Of a stretch of DNA of 64,000 nucleotides, positions 28,291 to 37,398 are shown piece after piece. Position numbers and translations under genes: made by a program. Under the pieces are notes generated by a model. The model did not search any database. It had not been told where the DNA came from and was given only the letters and a program-made list of their open reading frames with translations. Each line of letters opens with the position of its first letter. The first letter of the stretch is position 1. The DNA comes from Curvibacter cyanobacteriorum (GTDB taxonomy: Bacteria; Pseudomonadota; Gammaproteobacteria; Burkholderiales; Burkholderiaceae_C): contig NZ_JAQSIP010000010.1 of the NCBI RefSeq assembly GCF_028649475.1, positions 102,740 to 166,739 on the forward strand, in the 5' to 3' direction.

Positions 28291-30217
28291 GCCACAAACC
28301 ATCCAAAACCCCACCCTCGGCGAATACCAGGCCTTTCTGCTCGACGCCCTGCAGCGCAGCATTTTGTTTCTGGATGTTTTGCGCCGCCGCGGCAATCAAC
28401 AAAGAATCAGCAGCGAAAACCCACACAGCCAGGTGCTGGATTACGCGAGCGAACTGATCCTCGACGGCCAGACCTTCGAGCGCCCCATCAGTTACGCCCT
28501 GCTGCGCATCCTGCCACCTGCCGGCACCGTGATCCAAGCCCAGGGTCGCCCGGTGATCGTGGTCGACCCCAGGGCCGGACAAAGCCCGGGCATCGGGGGC
28601 TTCAAACAGCAAAGCGAAGTCGGCGAGGCCCTCAACGCCGGGCACCCGGTTTACTTCATCGCCTTCAGCACCACCCCGGTGGCCAACGAAACCTTTCCCG
28701 ATGTGGTGGCAGGCCAGGTGCGCTTGGTCGACGCCGTGGTGGCGCGCCACCCCGATGCGCCTCGCCCCCTGGTGATCGGCAATTGCCAGGCCGGCTACCA
28801 AAGCCTGATGGGGGCCGTACTGCGACCCGAGTTGTATGGCCTGTGCCTGCTGGCGGGCTCGCCCATGTCCTACTGGCAAGGCCAACGCGGCGCCGACCCG
28901 GTGAACCCGATGCGCTACAGCGGTGGCTTGCTTGGGGGCAGCTGGCTGGCGGCCCTGACCAGCGACCTCCATGCCAATGAATTCGACGGCGCCTGGCTGG
29001 TGCTCAATTTCGACAACCTGAACCCCGCCAATTGGCTGTGGAGCAAACAGTTCAATGTGTATGCCCAGGTCGATACCGAGGCCGAGCGTTACCTTCAATT
29101 TGAACGCTGGTGGGGCGATTTCATTGTCCTGAACGGCCCAACCATGAATTACCTGGTGAATGAGCTGTTCGTTGGCGACAAACTCACGCAAAACCAATTG
29201 ACCAGCGCGGACGGGCAGGTATTTGACCTGCGCCAAATCAAAACCCCGATCGTGGTCTTCACCTCGCGGGGCGACAACATCAGCCCGCCGGCCCAAACCC
29301 TGGGCTGGGTGCTGGACCTGTACCCCCGCACCGAGGACCTGCAGGCCGCCGGGCAAACCGTGGTTTACTGCGTCAACCCCCACGTCGGGCACCTGGGGCT
29401 TTTTGTGTCGAGCCAGGTGGCGCGCAAAGAGGACGAGGAAATCCTGTCGAACCTGGACCAGATCGCACAACTCGCCCCCGGCTTGTACGAGTTGGTGATC
29501 GAGCCCAGGACCGCAGCGGATGAAGCCGCCCCCCCCGAAGCCGACCCGTTCGGTGTGCACGCCTGGCAAAGCCGCTTCGAGCCGCGCACGCTGGCCGACC
29601 TCGAGCAGTTCGGCCGCAACACGCCGCAGGAGCAAGCCGCTTTTGCCGCCGTCGACGCCCTGTCCCAGCGCAATCTGAAGGCCTACCAGACCTGGGTGCA
29701 GCCCGCCCTGCGGGCCTGGCAGGGCCCCTGGATCACGCCCCAGAGCGCCCGCGCCCTGCGCGAGCTGAACCCGCTGCGCCTCAGCTATTCGCTGTTTGCC
29801 GAAGCCACCAACCCCTGGATCAAAGCCCTGGCGCCGTGGGCCGACGAGGTGCGCCAGCGGCGGCAGCCGGTGGCCCCGGACAACCCGTTCTGGGTGGCAC
29901 AGACCCAGGCCTCGGCGCACATCATCCAGAGCCTGCAGCAGTTCCAGAAGGTGCGCGACGAGGGGGTCGAGAAAACCTTCTTCCAGGTCTTCGGCGCCCC
30001 TTGGCTGCAAACCTGGCTGGGGGTCCACCCCGACACGTCACCCGACCCGCGCCTGCACCCCCAGGCCACGCCGGCCAAATCACCTGCCGCCCCCGCCACA
30101 CCGACCGTGGCCCCCACCACGGCCACCGCCCAGCCCGCCCAAGCCGCGGCGCGCCACCCTCAAACCGCGCGCCACAGCGTGCCCAGCCAGCGCCCTGCGC
30201 GAAAGCCCCGGCGCTGA
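28289..30217 (+). CDS. DUF3141 family PHA-synthase-like hydrolase
   Basis: A 642-residue DUF3141 protein with an alpha/beta-hydrolase core related to class I/III polyhydroxyalkanoate synthases. The nucleophile elbow is GNCQAG with Cys166, as in PhaC, and Asp329 (SRGDN) and His368 (VGHLG) complete a plausible Cys-Asp-His triad. Residues after about 575 are a Pro/Ala/Thr-rich tail ending in a basic RPARKPRR patch. Family members commonly sit beside phosphate acyltransferase and acetate kinase genes, as here. The reaction is unproven; acyl transfer from CoA or breakdown of polyester is likely. AGGAGG is the ribosome site, but both it and the start are within a hairpin. Confidence 0.85.
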   Translation: MPQTIQNPTLGEYQAFLLDALQRSILFLDVLRRRGNQQRISSENPHSQVLDYASELILDGQTFERPISYALLRILPPAGTVIQAQGRPVIVVDPRAGQSPGIGGFKQQSEVGEALNAGHPVYFIAFSTTPVANETFPDVVAGQVRLVDAVVARHPDAPRPLVIGNCQAGYQSLMGAVLRPELYGLCLLAGSPMSYWQGQRGADPVNPMRYSGGLLGGSWLAALTSDLHANEFDGAWLVLNFDNLNPANWLWSKQFNVYAQVDTEAERYLQFERWWGDFIVLNGPTMNYLVNELFVGDKLTQNQLTSADGQVFDLRQIKTPIVVFTSRGDNISPPAQTLGWVLDLYPRTEDLQAAGQTVVYCVNPHVGHLGLFVSSQVARKEDEEILSNLDQIAQLAPGLYELVIEPRTAADEAAPPEADPFGVHAWQSRFEPRTLADLEQFGRNTPQEQAAFAAVDALSQRNLKAYQTWVQPALRAWQGPWITPQSARALRELNPLRLSYSLFAEATNPWIKALAPWADEVRQRRQPVAPDNPFWVAQTQASAHIIQSLQQFQKVRDEGVEKTFFQVFGAPWLQTWLGVHPDTSPDPRLHPQATPAKSPAAPATPTVAPTTATAQPAQAAARHPQTARHSVPSQRPARKPRR

Positions 30218-30310
30218 GCCCTGGCCCCGCCCCTGCCCGGGGGCGGGACCGCAGCATGGCCCGCGCCGGGCGCGCCGACGCGCCACCCGGTTCGGAGGCC
30301 ACCGGCCCCA

Positions 30311-30344
30311 GCCCAGGTCAGCCCAGGTCAGCCCAGGTCAGCCC
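30311..30344 (+). repeat. Short tandem repeat, three 10-bp units
   Basis: The unit GCCCAGGTCA occurs three times in a row at 30311-30340, followed by a partial fourth copy (GCCC, 30341-30344). It lies in the 257-bp gap between the DUF3141 gene and pta. The gap also has a strong GC hairpin near 30225-30247 without a T run, and otherwise nothing was recognised in it apart from the GAGAGG ribosome site of pta. Confidence 0.85.
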
Positions 30345-30474
30345 GTGCCAGCCTGCGGCAGCCCGTTCGGGGCGCGCCGGCAGGCCCCCATCGCTCTCCT
30401 TTTCGCTCACCTTTTAGCTCACCTCGTCGTTGAGCCCTTTTTCACCCCACCGGCCCCGGCCGAGAGGTTTTCAG

Positions 30475-31467
30475 ATGCCCCAACACCCCGAACCCCACGC
30501 CGTCTTCAGCGCCGATGAAGGGGTCTGCGCCCAAGTGCAGCAACTGCTCGACCGCTGCAGCGCCCTGCCCCCCTTGATCACCGGCGTGGTCTACCCCTGC
30601 AGCGGCGACGCTCTGCGCGGCGCCCTGGAGGCCGCCGAGCGGCGGCTGATCCAGCCCGTGCTCTATGGCCCGCTCCCGCAGCTGCAGCAAATCGCCCAGG
30701 CCGAACAGCTCGACCTCAGTGGCTGCCGCTTGGTGGCGGCCAACAGCGCCGAAAGCGCAGCCCAAAGGGCGGCCCAGGACGCCGGCCTGGGCCAGGTGCA
30801 GGCCCTCATGAAGGGCAGCCTGCACAGCGATGTGTTCCTGCATGCCATCCTGCAGCACGAGCACCAGCTGCTCACCGGCCGCCTGCTAAGCCACTGCGCG
30901 GTGGGCCTCCTGCCGGGCTTCACACGCCCGCTGTTCCTCAGCGACGCGGCGCTCAACATCGCGCCCAGCACCGACCAAAAGCGCGAAATCTGCCAGAACG
31001 CGATCGACTTGGCGATCGCGCTCGGGGTGCGCCAGCCCAAGGTGGCTGTGCTGGCGGCGGTGGAGCTGGTCAACCCCCACATGCCAGCCACCCTGGATGG
31101 GGCCTTGCTGGCCAAGATGGCGGACCGCCGCCAGATCGTGGGCGCCCTGGTGGACGGCCCGCTCGACCTGGACGCGGCCATCAGCCCCGAGGCGGCCCGC
31201 AGCAAGCAAATCGATTCGCCCGTGGCGGGCCAGGCCGACATCCTGCTGGTGCCCGACATCGAGGCCGGCAACCTGGTCTACAAGGTCTGGAGCTTCATGG
31301 GCGCCGGGGTGACCGCGGGCCTGGTGCTCGGGGCCCGCGTGCCGCTGATCCTCACCAGCCGGGCCGACCACGCACCGTCGCGTCTGCTGTCCACGGCCCT
31401 GGCGGCCCTGTTGGCGCAGCATCAGGCCGGGGGCCCCGTGGCCTCCTCAACGCCCCAGGGGGTCTGA
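30475..31467 (+). CDS. phosphate acetyl/butyryltransferase family protein
   Basis: A 330-residue Pta/Ptb-family enzyme that exchanges the CoA of an acyl-CoA for phosphate, giving an acyl phosphate. Family features are GVVYPCSGDALRGALEAAER, KGSLHSDVFLHAIL, SDAALNIAPSTDQK and DILLVPDIEAGNLVYKVWSF. The start at 30475 follows GAGAGG; an ATG 15 codons earlier adds a basic, unconserved stretch. The acetate kinase gene follows two bases after the stop. With it, acetyl- or propionyl-CoA can yield ATP; acyl specificity is not readable here. Confidence 0.9.
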   Translation: MPQHPEPHAVFSADEGVCAQVQQLLDRCSALPPLITGVVYPCSGDALRGALEAAERRLIQPVLYGPLPQLQQIAQAEQLDLSGCRLVAANSAESAAQRAAQDAGLGQVQALMKGSLHSDVFLHAILQHEHQLLTGRLLSHCAVGLLPGFTRPLFLSDAALNIAPSTDQKREICQNAIDLAIALGVRQPKVAVLAAVELVNPHMPATLDGALLAKMADRRQIVGALVDGPLDLDAAISPEAARSKQIDSPVAGQADILLVPDIEAGNLVYKVWSFMGAGVTAGLVLGARVPLILTSRADHAPSRLLSTALAALLAQHQAGGPVASSTPQGV

Positions 31468-31469
31468 CC

Positions 31470-32735
31470 ATGGCCGCTGTGATGTGCATCAACGCCGGTT
31501 CGACCAGCCTGAAGTTCGCGGTCTACCACCTGGGGTCTGAATTGACGCTGTGCTGCAGCGGTCAGGTGCAGGACCTGCTGGCCCACCCCACCTTCGAGGC
31601 CCGGGGCGCCGACGGCCAGGCGCTGCACCCGGCGGGCTGGACCGATCCGGCCCCCCTGGACCACGCGCAGGCCCTGCAGCAGGTGCTGGGCTGGCTGCAG
31701 CGTCAGTTTCCGACGCTCGAGATCACCGCCGCAGCGCACCGCATGGTGCATGGCGGCGCGCGCTTTGACGCCCCGGTCGTGCTCGACGAGGCGGTGCTGG
31801 ACTACCTTGAGGGCCTGTGCCCCCTCGAGCCGTCACACCAGCCCATGAACGTGGGCGCGGCCCGGGCGCTGATGCAGGCCCACCCCCAGTGGCGCCAGAT
31901 CGCCTGCTTTGACACCGCCTTTCACCGCCACATGCCCGCAGTGGCCCAGCAGTACGCGGTGGCGCCCGCCTTGCAGGCGGCCGGTCTCCGGCACTGGGGC
32001 TTTCATGGCATCTCCTACGAGTACCTGAGCCAGCAACTGCAACAGCACTGGCCGCAGGAGCGCCGCGTCGTCGCCCTGCACCTGGGCGGCGGCGCCTCGG
32101 CCTGCGCCCTGCTGGACGGGCAGAGCGTGGACACCAGCATGGGCTTTGGCGCCTTGAGCGGCCTGCCCATGGCGACCCGCTGCGGCGATGTGCCGGTGGA
32201 GGGCGTGCTGTACCTGCTGCACCACCAACGCTTCACACTCGACGCGCTGTCGGACCTGCTGTTCAAGCAGTCGGGCCTGCTCGGGGTGTCGGGGCTCAGC
32301 AGCGACCTGCGGGTGCTCGAGGCGCACTGCGCCAGCCACGCGGCGTCGCGGCAAGCCATCGACGCTTTCGTCTACGCCGTGTGCAAGTACGTGGGCGCCT
32401 ACGCCGCGGTGCTGGGCGGGCTGGACGCGCTGGTTTTCAGCGCCGGCATCGGCGAGCACTCGGCCCTGGTCCGGGCCGAGGTCTGCCAACGGCTGGGTTG
32501 GCTGGGCATCGAGCTCGACGACGCGGCCAACCAGCACAACGCCCCCTGCATCAGCGCCCCGTCCAGCCGCATCGCGGTGCGGGTCATCCCCACCGACGAG
32601 GACGGCATGATGGCCGTCCACGCACGCCGCCTGTTGATGCCGGACGCCACGCCCGGCCAGCCCCGCCCCGCCGCGGCTTCACCGCCCCTCGCCCCCCCGC
32701 CCAGCGCCGCCCCCCAGGAGGCTCCCCATGCTTGA
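31470..32735 (+). CDS. ackA: acetate/propionate kinase
   Basis: A 421-residue acetokinase-family protein that makes ATP from acyl phosphate or the reverse. The first signature is CINAGSTSLKF near residue 6. The second region has HRMVHGG and the substrate-contacting FHGISYEYL, and the nucleotide loop HLGGGASACALLDG is followed by DTSMGFGALSGLPMATRCGD. An FSAGIGEHS element lies near residue 330. The C-terminal 25 residues are a Pro/Ala tail not usual in the family. It begins two bases after pta and overlaps the PiT gene by eight bases. Acetate and propionate are both possible substrates. Confidence 0.92.
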   Translation: MAAVMCINAGSTSLKFAVYHLGSELTLCCSGQVQDLLAHPTFEARGADGQALHPAGWTDPAPLDHAQALQQVLGWLQRQFPTLEITAAAHRMVHGGARFDAPVVLDEAVLDYLEGLCPLEPSHQPMNVGAARALMQAHPQWRQIACFDTAFHRHMPAVAQQYAVAPALQAAGLRHWGFHGISYEYLSQQLQQHWPQERRVVALHLGGGASACALLDGQSVDTSMGFGALSGLPMATRCGDVPVEGVLYLLHHQRFTLDALSDLLFKQSGLLGVSGLSSDLRVLEAHCASHAASRQAIDAFVYAVCKYVGAYAAVLGGLDALVFSAGIGEHSALVRAEVCQRLGWLGIELDDAANQHNAPCISAPSSRIAVRVIPTDEDGMMAVHARRLLMPDATPGQPRPAAASPPLAPPPSAAPQEAPHA

Positions 32736-34365
32736 CACCCCCCAAGTCCCCATCGCCCCCAGCATCGCCCCACTGGGGGTCCACAAGCCCCGGCCGCACG
32801 CGCCAGCCGGGCGTGGCACGCACCTGCTGTTCTGGACCCTGCTGCTGGGCGGCCTGCTGTTCAGCGGCTACAGCGTGATGCAGGACATGCAGCGCAGCGG
32901 TGCGGCGGGGAGCATGCCCTGGCAGCCCTACCTGCTGCTGGGTTTGGCCCTGCTGATCGCCCTCGGCTTTGAGTTCGTGAATGGCTTTCACGACACCGCC
33001 AACGCAGTGGCCACGGTCATCTACACCCACGCCCTGCCGCCCAATGTGGCGGTCATGTGGTCGGGCCTGTTCAACTTTTTGGGGGTGCTCAGTGCCAGTG
33101 GGGCGGTGGCCTTCGGCATCATCTCGCTGCTGCCCGTGGAGCTGATCCTGCAGGTGGGCTCGAGCGCAGGCTTTGCGATGGTCTTTGCGCTGCTGATCGC
33201 GGCCATCCTGTGGAACCTCGGCACCTGGTGGCTGGGGCTGCCCGCGTCGTCTTCGCACACCCTGATCGGGTCCATCCTGGGGGTGGGGCTGGCCAATGCC
33301 TGGCTGCACGGCCGCGACGGGGCCAGTGGCGTGGACCTGCACCAGCTGCTGAAGGTCGGTTACGCGCTGCTGCTGTCGCCGCTGGTGGGGTTTGGCTGCA
33401 CCGCGCTGCTGTTCCTGGCACTGCGCCGGTGGGTCAAGAACCGCGCGCTCTATGACGAACCCCAAGGCCAACGACCGCCGCCGTTCTGGATTCGCGGCCT
33501 GCTGGTGCTGACCTGCACCGGGGTGTCGTTCGCGCATGGCTCCAACGACGGCCAGAAAGGCATGGGCCTGATCATGCTGATCCTGGTGGGCACCGTGCCC
33601 ATCACCTATGCGCTCAACCGCAGCATGCCCGCCGACACCGTGCTGCGCTTCGCGTCGGTGGCCCAGGTCAGCCAGCAGGCCTTGCTGGCCCAAGAGCCGC
33701 AGCCGGGGCCCGCCTTGCCGGCCCCCGAGGCGCGCCAGGTGCTCAGCACCTACGTGCGCACCCACCAGGCCACGCCCGAGTTGAACCGCGCGCTGGGCTC
33801 GCTGAGCGGCGACATCGGGCGGCAGATCAAGGCGCACGCCAGCCTGGCTGACGTGCCCCATGCCCAGGTGCCCAATGTGCGCAACGACATGTACCTGCTG
33901 TCTGAAACCATCCGGCTGCTGAAGAAAGACCCGCAGGTCCAACTGGCGCCCGACATCCGGCGTCAGCTTGACCAGTTCAAACGCGAAATCGACCTCGCCA
34001 CCCAGTTCATCCCGGTGTGGGTCAAGGTGGCAGTGGCCATCGCTTTGGGTCTGGGCACGATGGTCGGCTGGCGCCGCATCGTGGTGACGGTGGGCGAGAA
34101 GATCGGCCGCACCCACATGAGCTACGCCCAAGGGGCCAGCGCCGAACTCACCGCCATGCTGACCATCGGGGCAGCCGACCTGTATGGTCTGCCGGTGTCC
34201 ACCACCCATGTGCTGTCGTCCGGGGTGGCCGGGGCCATGCTGGCCAACCACAGCGGCCTGCAATGGGCCACCTTGCGCCACCTGCTGATGGCCTGGTTGC
34301 TGACGCTGCCTGCGGCGGTGGCCCTGTCGGGCGGGCTTTACACCCTGTTCGCACACTGGTTCTGA
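32728..34365 (+). CDS. PiT-family inorganic phosphate transporter
   Basis: A 545-residue inner-membrane protein of the PiT family, which imports phosphate (usually as a neutral metal-phosphate) using the proton gradient. The duplicated PiT signature is visible as EFVNGFHDTANAVA near residue 80, and as FAHGSNDGQKGMG near residue 265 in the other half. SASSSHTLIGS-type and VSTTHVLSSGVAG motifs line the pore. A long polar loop of about 130 residues separates the halves. The start overlaps the ackA stop by eight bases (ATGCTTGA), so translation of the transporter depends on that of the kinase. No Pho box was recognised upstream. Confidence 0.9.
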   Translation: MLDTPQVPIAPSIAPLGVHKPRPHAPAGRGTHLLFWTLLLGGLLFSGYSVMQDMQRSGAAGSMPWQPYLLLGLALLIALGFEFVNGFHDTANAVATVIYTHALPPNVAVMWSGLFNFLGVLSASGAVAFGIISLLPVELILQVGSSAGFAMVFALLIAAILWNLGTWWLGLPASSSHTLIGSILGVGLANAWLHGRDGASGVDLHQLLKVGYALLLSPLVGFGCTALLFLALRRWVKNRALYDEPQGQRPPPFWIRGLLVLTCTGVSFAHGSNDGQKGMGLIMLILVGTVPITYALNRSMPADTVLRFASVAQVSQQALLAQEPQPGPALPAPEARQVLSTYVRTHQATPELNRALGSLSGDIGRQIKAHASLADVPHAQVPNVRNDMYLLSETIRLLKKDPQVQLAPDIRRQLDQFKREIDLATQFIPVWVKVAVAIALGLGTMVGWRRIVVTVGEKIGRTHMSYAQGASAELTAMLTIGAADLYGLPVSTTHVLSSGVAGAMLANHSGLQWATLRHLLMAWLLTLPAAVALSGGLYTLFAHWF

Positions 34366-34609
34366 CGCGAGGGCCCAGCGCGCCCCGGCGTGCGCGCCCA
34401 GTCGGCCTGGCCCCGGCCCTGGCGCTGGGGTGACCTACCGGCCCGGCAAAGCGCGCGCGGCCCCACCTGACGGGCACCCGCTTCTGTGCCAGCCCGCCAG
34501 AACCGGCGTATGCTCATTCGCTTGCTGAGCGAAACCCGGCGCCCTGGGGCGGCGGGTCGCCCCGCCAGGCGCGTGGTGTGCCTGGCCACCAAAGAAGAAG
34601 CCTGGGTTC

Positions 34610-36271
34610 ATGAAGCACTTGTTGAATTTGTTGGCCGCCGTGGCCTTGCTGGTCTGGGGCACCCACCTGGTGCGCACCGGGGTGCTGCGGGTGTTCGGCG
34701 CCAACCTGCGTCGCCTGCTGGCACACAACCTGAGCAACCGCTTCAGCGCCGCGCTGGCCGGCATCGGGGTCACCGCCCTGGTGCAGTCGAGCACGGCCAC
34801 CTCGCTGATGACCTCGTCCTTCGTGGGCCAGGGCCTGATCACGCTGCCCGCGGCACTGGCCGTGATGCGCGGCGCCGACATCGGCACCGCCTTGATGTCG
34901 GTGCTGTTCTCGATCGACCTGTCTTGGCTGTCGCCGCTGTTCATCTTTGTCGGCGTGGTGCTGTTCCTCTCGCGCCAGGCCAACACAGCGGGGCGCGTGG
35001 GGCGCGTGCTGATCGGGCTGGGGCTGATGCTGATGGCCCTGGAGATGGTGGTGCAGGCCAGCGGCCCCATGCTGGCCTCGCCGGTCATCAAGGCCATGCT
35101 GGACTCGGTGACCAGCGACATCCTGCTCGAAATCACCCTTGGCGCGGTGCTCGCGGTGCTGGCGTACTCCAGCCTCGCCATCGTGCTGCTGATCGCCGCC
35201 ATGGCGGCCTCGCATGTGGTGGCCATGGACGTGGCGCTGGGCCTGGTGCTCGGGGCCAACCTGGGCAGCGGCCTGCTGGCGGTGCTGACCACCGCGCGCT
35301 CGGCCATCGCCGTGCGCCAGGTGACGCTGGGCAACCTGGTGTTCAAGGCGCTGGGCGTGCTGCTGATGGCGCCGTTCGTTGGGCTGTGGATCCGCCACCT
35401 GCAGCCCCACATGCCTGGCGCCAGCGAGGGGGTGGTGCTGTTTCACCTGGGCTTCAACCTGATCATCAGCGTGGGCTTCATCGGCTTCACCCAGTGGGTG
35501 GCCCAGGCCGTGACGCGCCTGCTGCACACCCAGGAGGCCAACCCCAAGACCCAGCGCCCGCAGCACCTGGACCCCTCGGCCCTGTCGACCCCGGCACTGG
35601 CGATTTCGTGTGCGGCCCGGGAGGCCCTGCACCAGGCCGATGTGGTGGAGACCATGCTGCGGGGCGTGATCGACGTGCTGCGCCACAACGACCTCGAGCT
35701 CTCACGCGAGTTGCGCCAGCGCGACGACGAGGTGGACCAGCTCTACTCGGCCATCAAGTACTACCTGACCAAGATCTCCCGCGAGGCCCTGGGCGAGGAG
35801 GAAAGCCGGCGCTGGACCGACATCATCAGCTTCACCATCAACATGGAACAGATCGGTGACATCGTCGAGCGCGTGCTGCTGGACATCGAAGACAAGAAGA
35901 TCCGCAAGGGCGTGGCCTTCTCAGACGCCGGGTTGGCCGAGATCACCGAACTGCACGAGCGCCTGCTCGACAACCTGCGCCTGGGCATGAGCGTGTTCCT
36001 CAATGGCAAGCTGCGCGACGCACAGAAGCTGCTCGAAGAAAAGGCCCGCTTCCGTGACCTGGAACGCGCCTATGCGCACACCCACCTGGGCCGCCTCAGC
36101 GAGCAGAGCATGCCCAGCATCGAAACCAGCTCGCTGCACATCGACCTGATCAGCGACCTCAAGCGCATCAACTCGCACATCTGCTCGATCGCCTACCCGA
36201 TCCTGGACTCGGCTGGCGCCTTGGCGCCCAACCGGCTGCGCCCGGTGAGTTCAGACACGCCCCCGGTCTGA
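34610..36271 (+). CDS. NptA-like Na/Pi-cotransporter with PhoU-like domain
   Basis: A 553-residue protein. The N-terminal half is a Na/Pi-cotransporter II domain with repeated motifs: QSSTATSLM near residue 65 and GANLGSGLLAVLTTARSA near residue 225. The C-terminal half, from about residue 340, is a helical PhoU-like domain (SCAAREALHQADVVETML, MEQIGDIVERVL). In family members it exports or imports phosphate with sodium and keeps internal phosphate in balance. It lies 244 bp after the PiT gene; this gap shows no strong terminator or promoter. Weak AAAGAAGAAG ribosome site. Confidence 0.9.
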   Translation: MKHLLNLLAAVALLVWGTHLVRTGVLRVFGANLRRLLAHNLSNRFSAALAGIGVTALVQSSTATSLMTSSFVGQGLITLPAALAVMRGADIGTALMSVLFSIDLSWLSPLFIFVGVVLFLSRQANTAGRVGRVLIGLGLMLMALEMVVQASGPMLASPVIKAMLDSVTSDILLEITLGAVLAVLAYSSLAIVLLIAAMAASHVVAMDVALGLVLGANLGSGLLAVLTTARSAIAVRQVTLGNLVFKALGVLLMAPFVGLWIRHLQPHMPGASEGVVLFHLGFNLIISVGFIGFTQWVAQAVTRLLHTQEANPKTQRPQHLDPSALSTPALAISCAAREALHQADVVETMLRGVIDVLRHNDLELSRELRQRDDEVDQLYSAIKYYLTKISREALGEEESRRWTDIISFTINMEQIGDIVERVLLDIEDKKIRKGVAFSDAGLAEITELHERLLDNLRLGMSVFLNGKLRDAQKLLEEKARFRDLERAYAHTHLGRLSEQSMPSIETSSLHIDLISDLKRINSHICSIAYPILDSAGALAPNRLRPVSSDTPPV

Positions 36272-36299
36272 AGCCCGGGGCGGCGCGCCGGCGTGTTGT

Positions 36300-37286
36300 T
36301 CAGTCGCCTGCGGGCAACTGGGCCTGGGCCCGCGCGGCGTAGCGCTGGGCCAGCACGGCGCAGACCATCAACTGCATCTGGTGGAACAGCATCAGGGGCA
36401 GGACGATGGCGCCCACCGCGCTGGAGGCAAACAGGACCTTGGCCATCGGCACGCCGCTGGCCAGGCTCTTCTTGGAGCCACAGAAAACGATGGTGATCTC
36501 GTCCTCCTTCGAGAAGCCCAGGCGCCGCGCCAGCCAGGTGGTGCTGACCAGGGCCAGCGCGAGGATCACCGCGCACACCAGCAGCAGGCCCAACAGCGAC
36601 GGCAGCGGCATGTCCTTCCACAGGCCCTGGATCACGGCCGCACTGAAGGCGGTGTAGACCACCAGCAAGATCGAGCCCTGGTCCACCAGCTTGAGCACCG
36701 AGGCACGGCGCTTGACGACATCACCGATCCAGGGGCGCATCAGGTGGCCCATGACAAAGGGCAGCAGCAGTTGCAACATGATCTTGCCGATGGCCAGCAG
36801 CGGGTCGCCCCCGGCCGCGTGGCGCTGCAGCAGCAGGCCCACCAGCACCGGGGTGATGAAGATGCCCATCAGCGTCGAGGCCGAGGCACTGCACACCGCA
36901 GCAGGCATGTTGCCGCGCGCCATGGCCGTGAAGGCAATCGCCGACTGCACCGTGGCGGGCAGCGCGCACAGGAACAGCACGCCCAGGTACAGGTCGGGCG
37001 TGACCAGGGGTTCAAGCACCGGGCGCAAGGCCCAGCCCAGCAGCGGGAACAGCACAAAGGTGCTGGCCACCACCAGCAGGTGCAGGCGCCAGTGGCCCAG
37101 GCCGCTCAGCACCGCCTCGCGTGACAGCTTGGCGCCATGCAGAAAGAACAACAGGCTGACCGCGCCCACGGTGAGCCACTCGAAACCCTGCGCCACCGCG
37201 CCCGAGGCCGGCAGCACGCTGGCCAGCACCACGGTGCCCAGGATCGCGAAGGTGTAGTTGTCAGGGAGAAAACGGGAACGCGCCAT
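36300..37286 (-). CDS. SLC10/bile acid:sodium symporter family transporter
   Basis: A 328-residue membrane protein with about nine to ten hydrophobic segments, of the SLC10-like (YfeH type) family. Typical parts are FLPDNYTFAILGTV at the start, LFFLHGAKLSREAV, FLCALPATVQSAIAF and EITIVFCGSKKSLASGVPMA. The latter two resemble the paired sodium- and substrate-binding regions of the family. The frame is open upstream, but the ATG at 37286 gives the standard length. It is divergent from a LysR regulator with a perfect palindrome between them. The substrate is unknown; organic acids and sulfated or steroid compounds are carried by relatives. Confidence 0.87.
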   Translation of the reverse strand: MARSRFLPDNYTFAILGTVVLASVLPASGAVAQGFEWLTVGAVSLLFFLHGAKLSREAVLSGLGHWRLHLLVVASTFVLFPLLGWALRPVLEPLVTPDLYLGVLFLCALPATVQSAIAFTAMARGNMPAAVCSASASTLMGIFITPVLVGLLLQRHAAGGDPLLAIGKIMLQLLLPFVMGHLMRPWIGDVVKRRASVLKLVDQGSILLVVYTAFSAAVIQGLWKDMPLPSLLGLLLVCAVILALALVSTTWLARRLGFSKEDEITIVFCGSKKSLASGVPMAKVLFASSAVGAIVLPLMLFHQMQLMVCAVLAQRYAARAQAQLPAGD

Positions 37287-37358
37287 GCGGCCTCCAAACA
37301 GGTGGGTTCCGCGCCATGCCGAACCCAGGGCTGCGATTAAGCCTGAGCGCGATTCAAA

Positions 37359-37376
37359 AGTGAAATGCATTTCACT
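37359..37376. promoter_or_regulatory. 18-bp perfect palindrome between divergent transporter and LysR genes
   Basis: AGTGAAATGCATTTCACT is a perfect palindrome in the 112-bp gap, 22 bases from the LysR start and 72 from the transporter start. LysR proteins bind dyad sites of the T-N11-A type in such gaps, and this one shows T-N12-A symmetry (TGAAATGCATTTCA). It probably controls both genes. Confidence 0.65.
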
Positions 37377-37398
37377 GATGGATTTATCATGCCGACTC

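Noticed and set aside
28260..28457. A 65-codon frame starting at the first arm of the start hairpin.
   Set aside because: It overlaps the DUF3141 gene in another frame, has no ribosome site of its own and looks like a shadow; it is noted only as part of the hairpin finding.
30225..30247. Strong GC hairpin after the DUF3141 gene.
   Set aside because: No T run follows it, so it was not called as a Rho-independent terminator.
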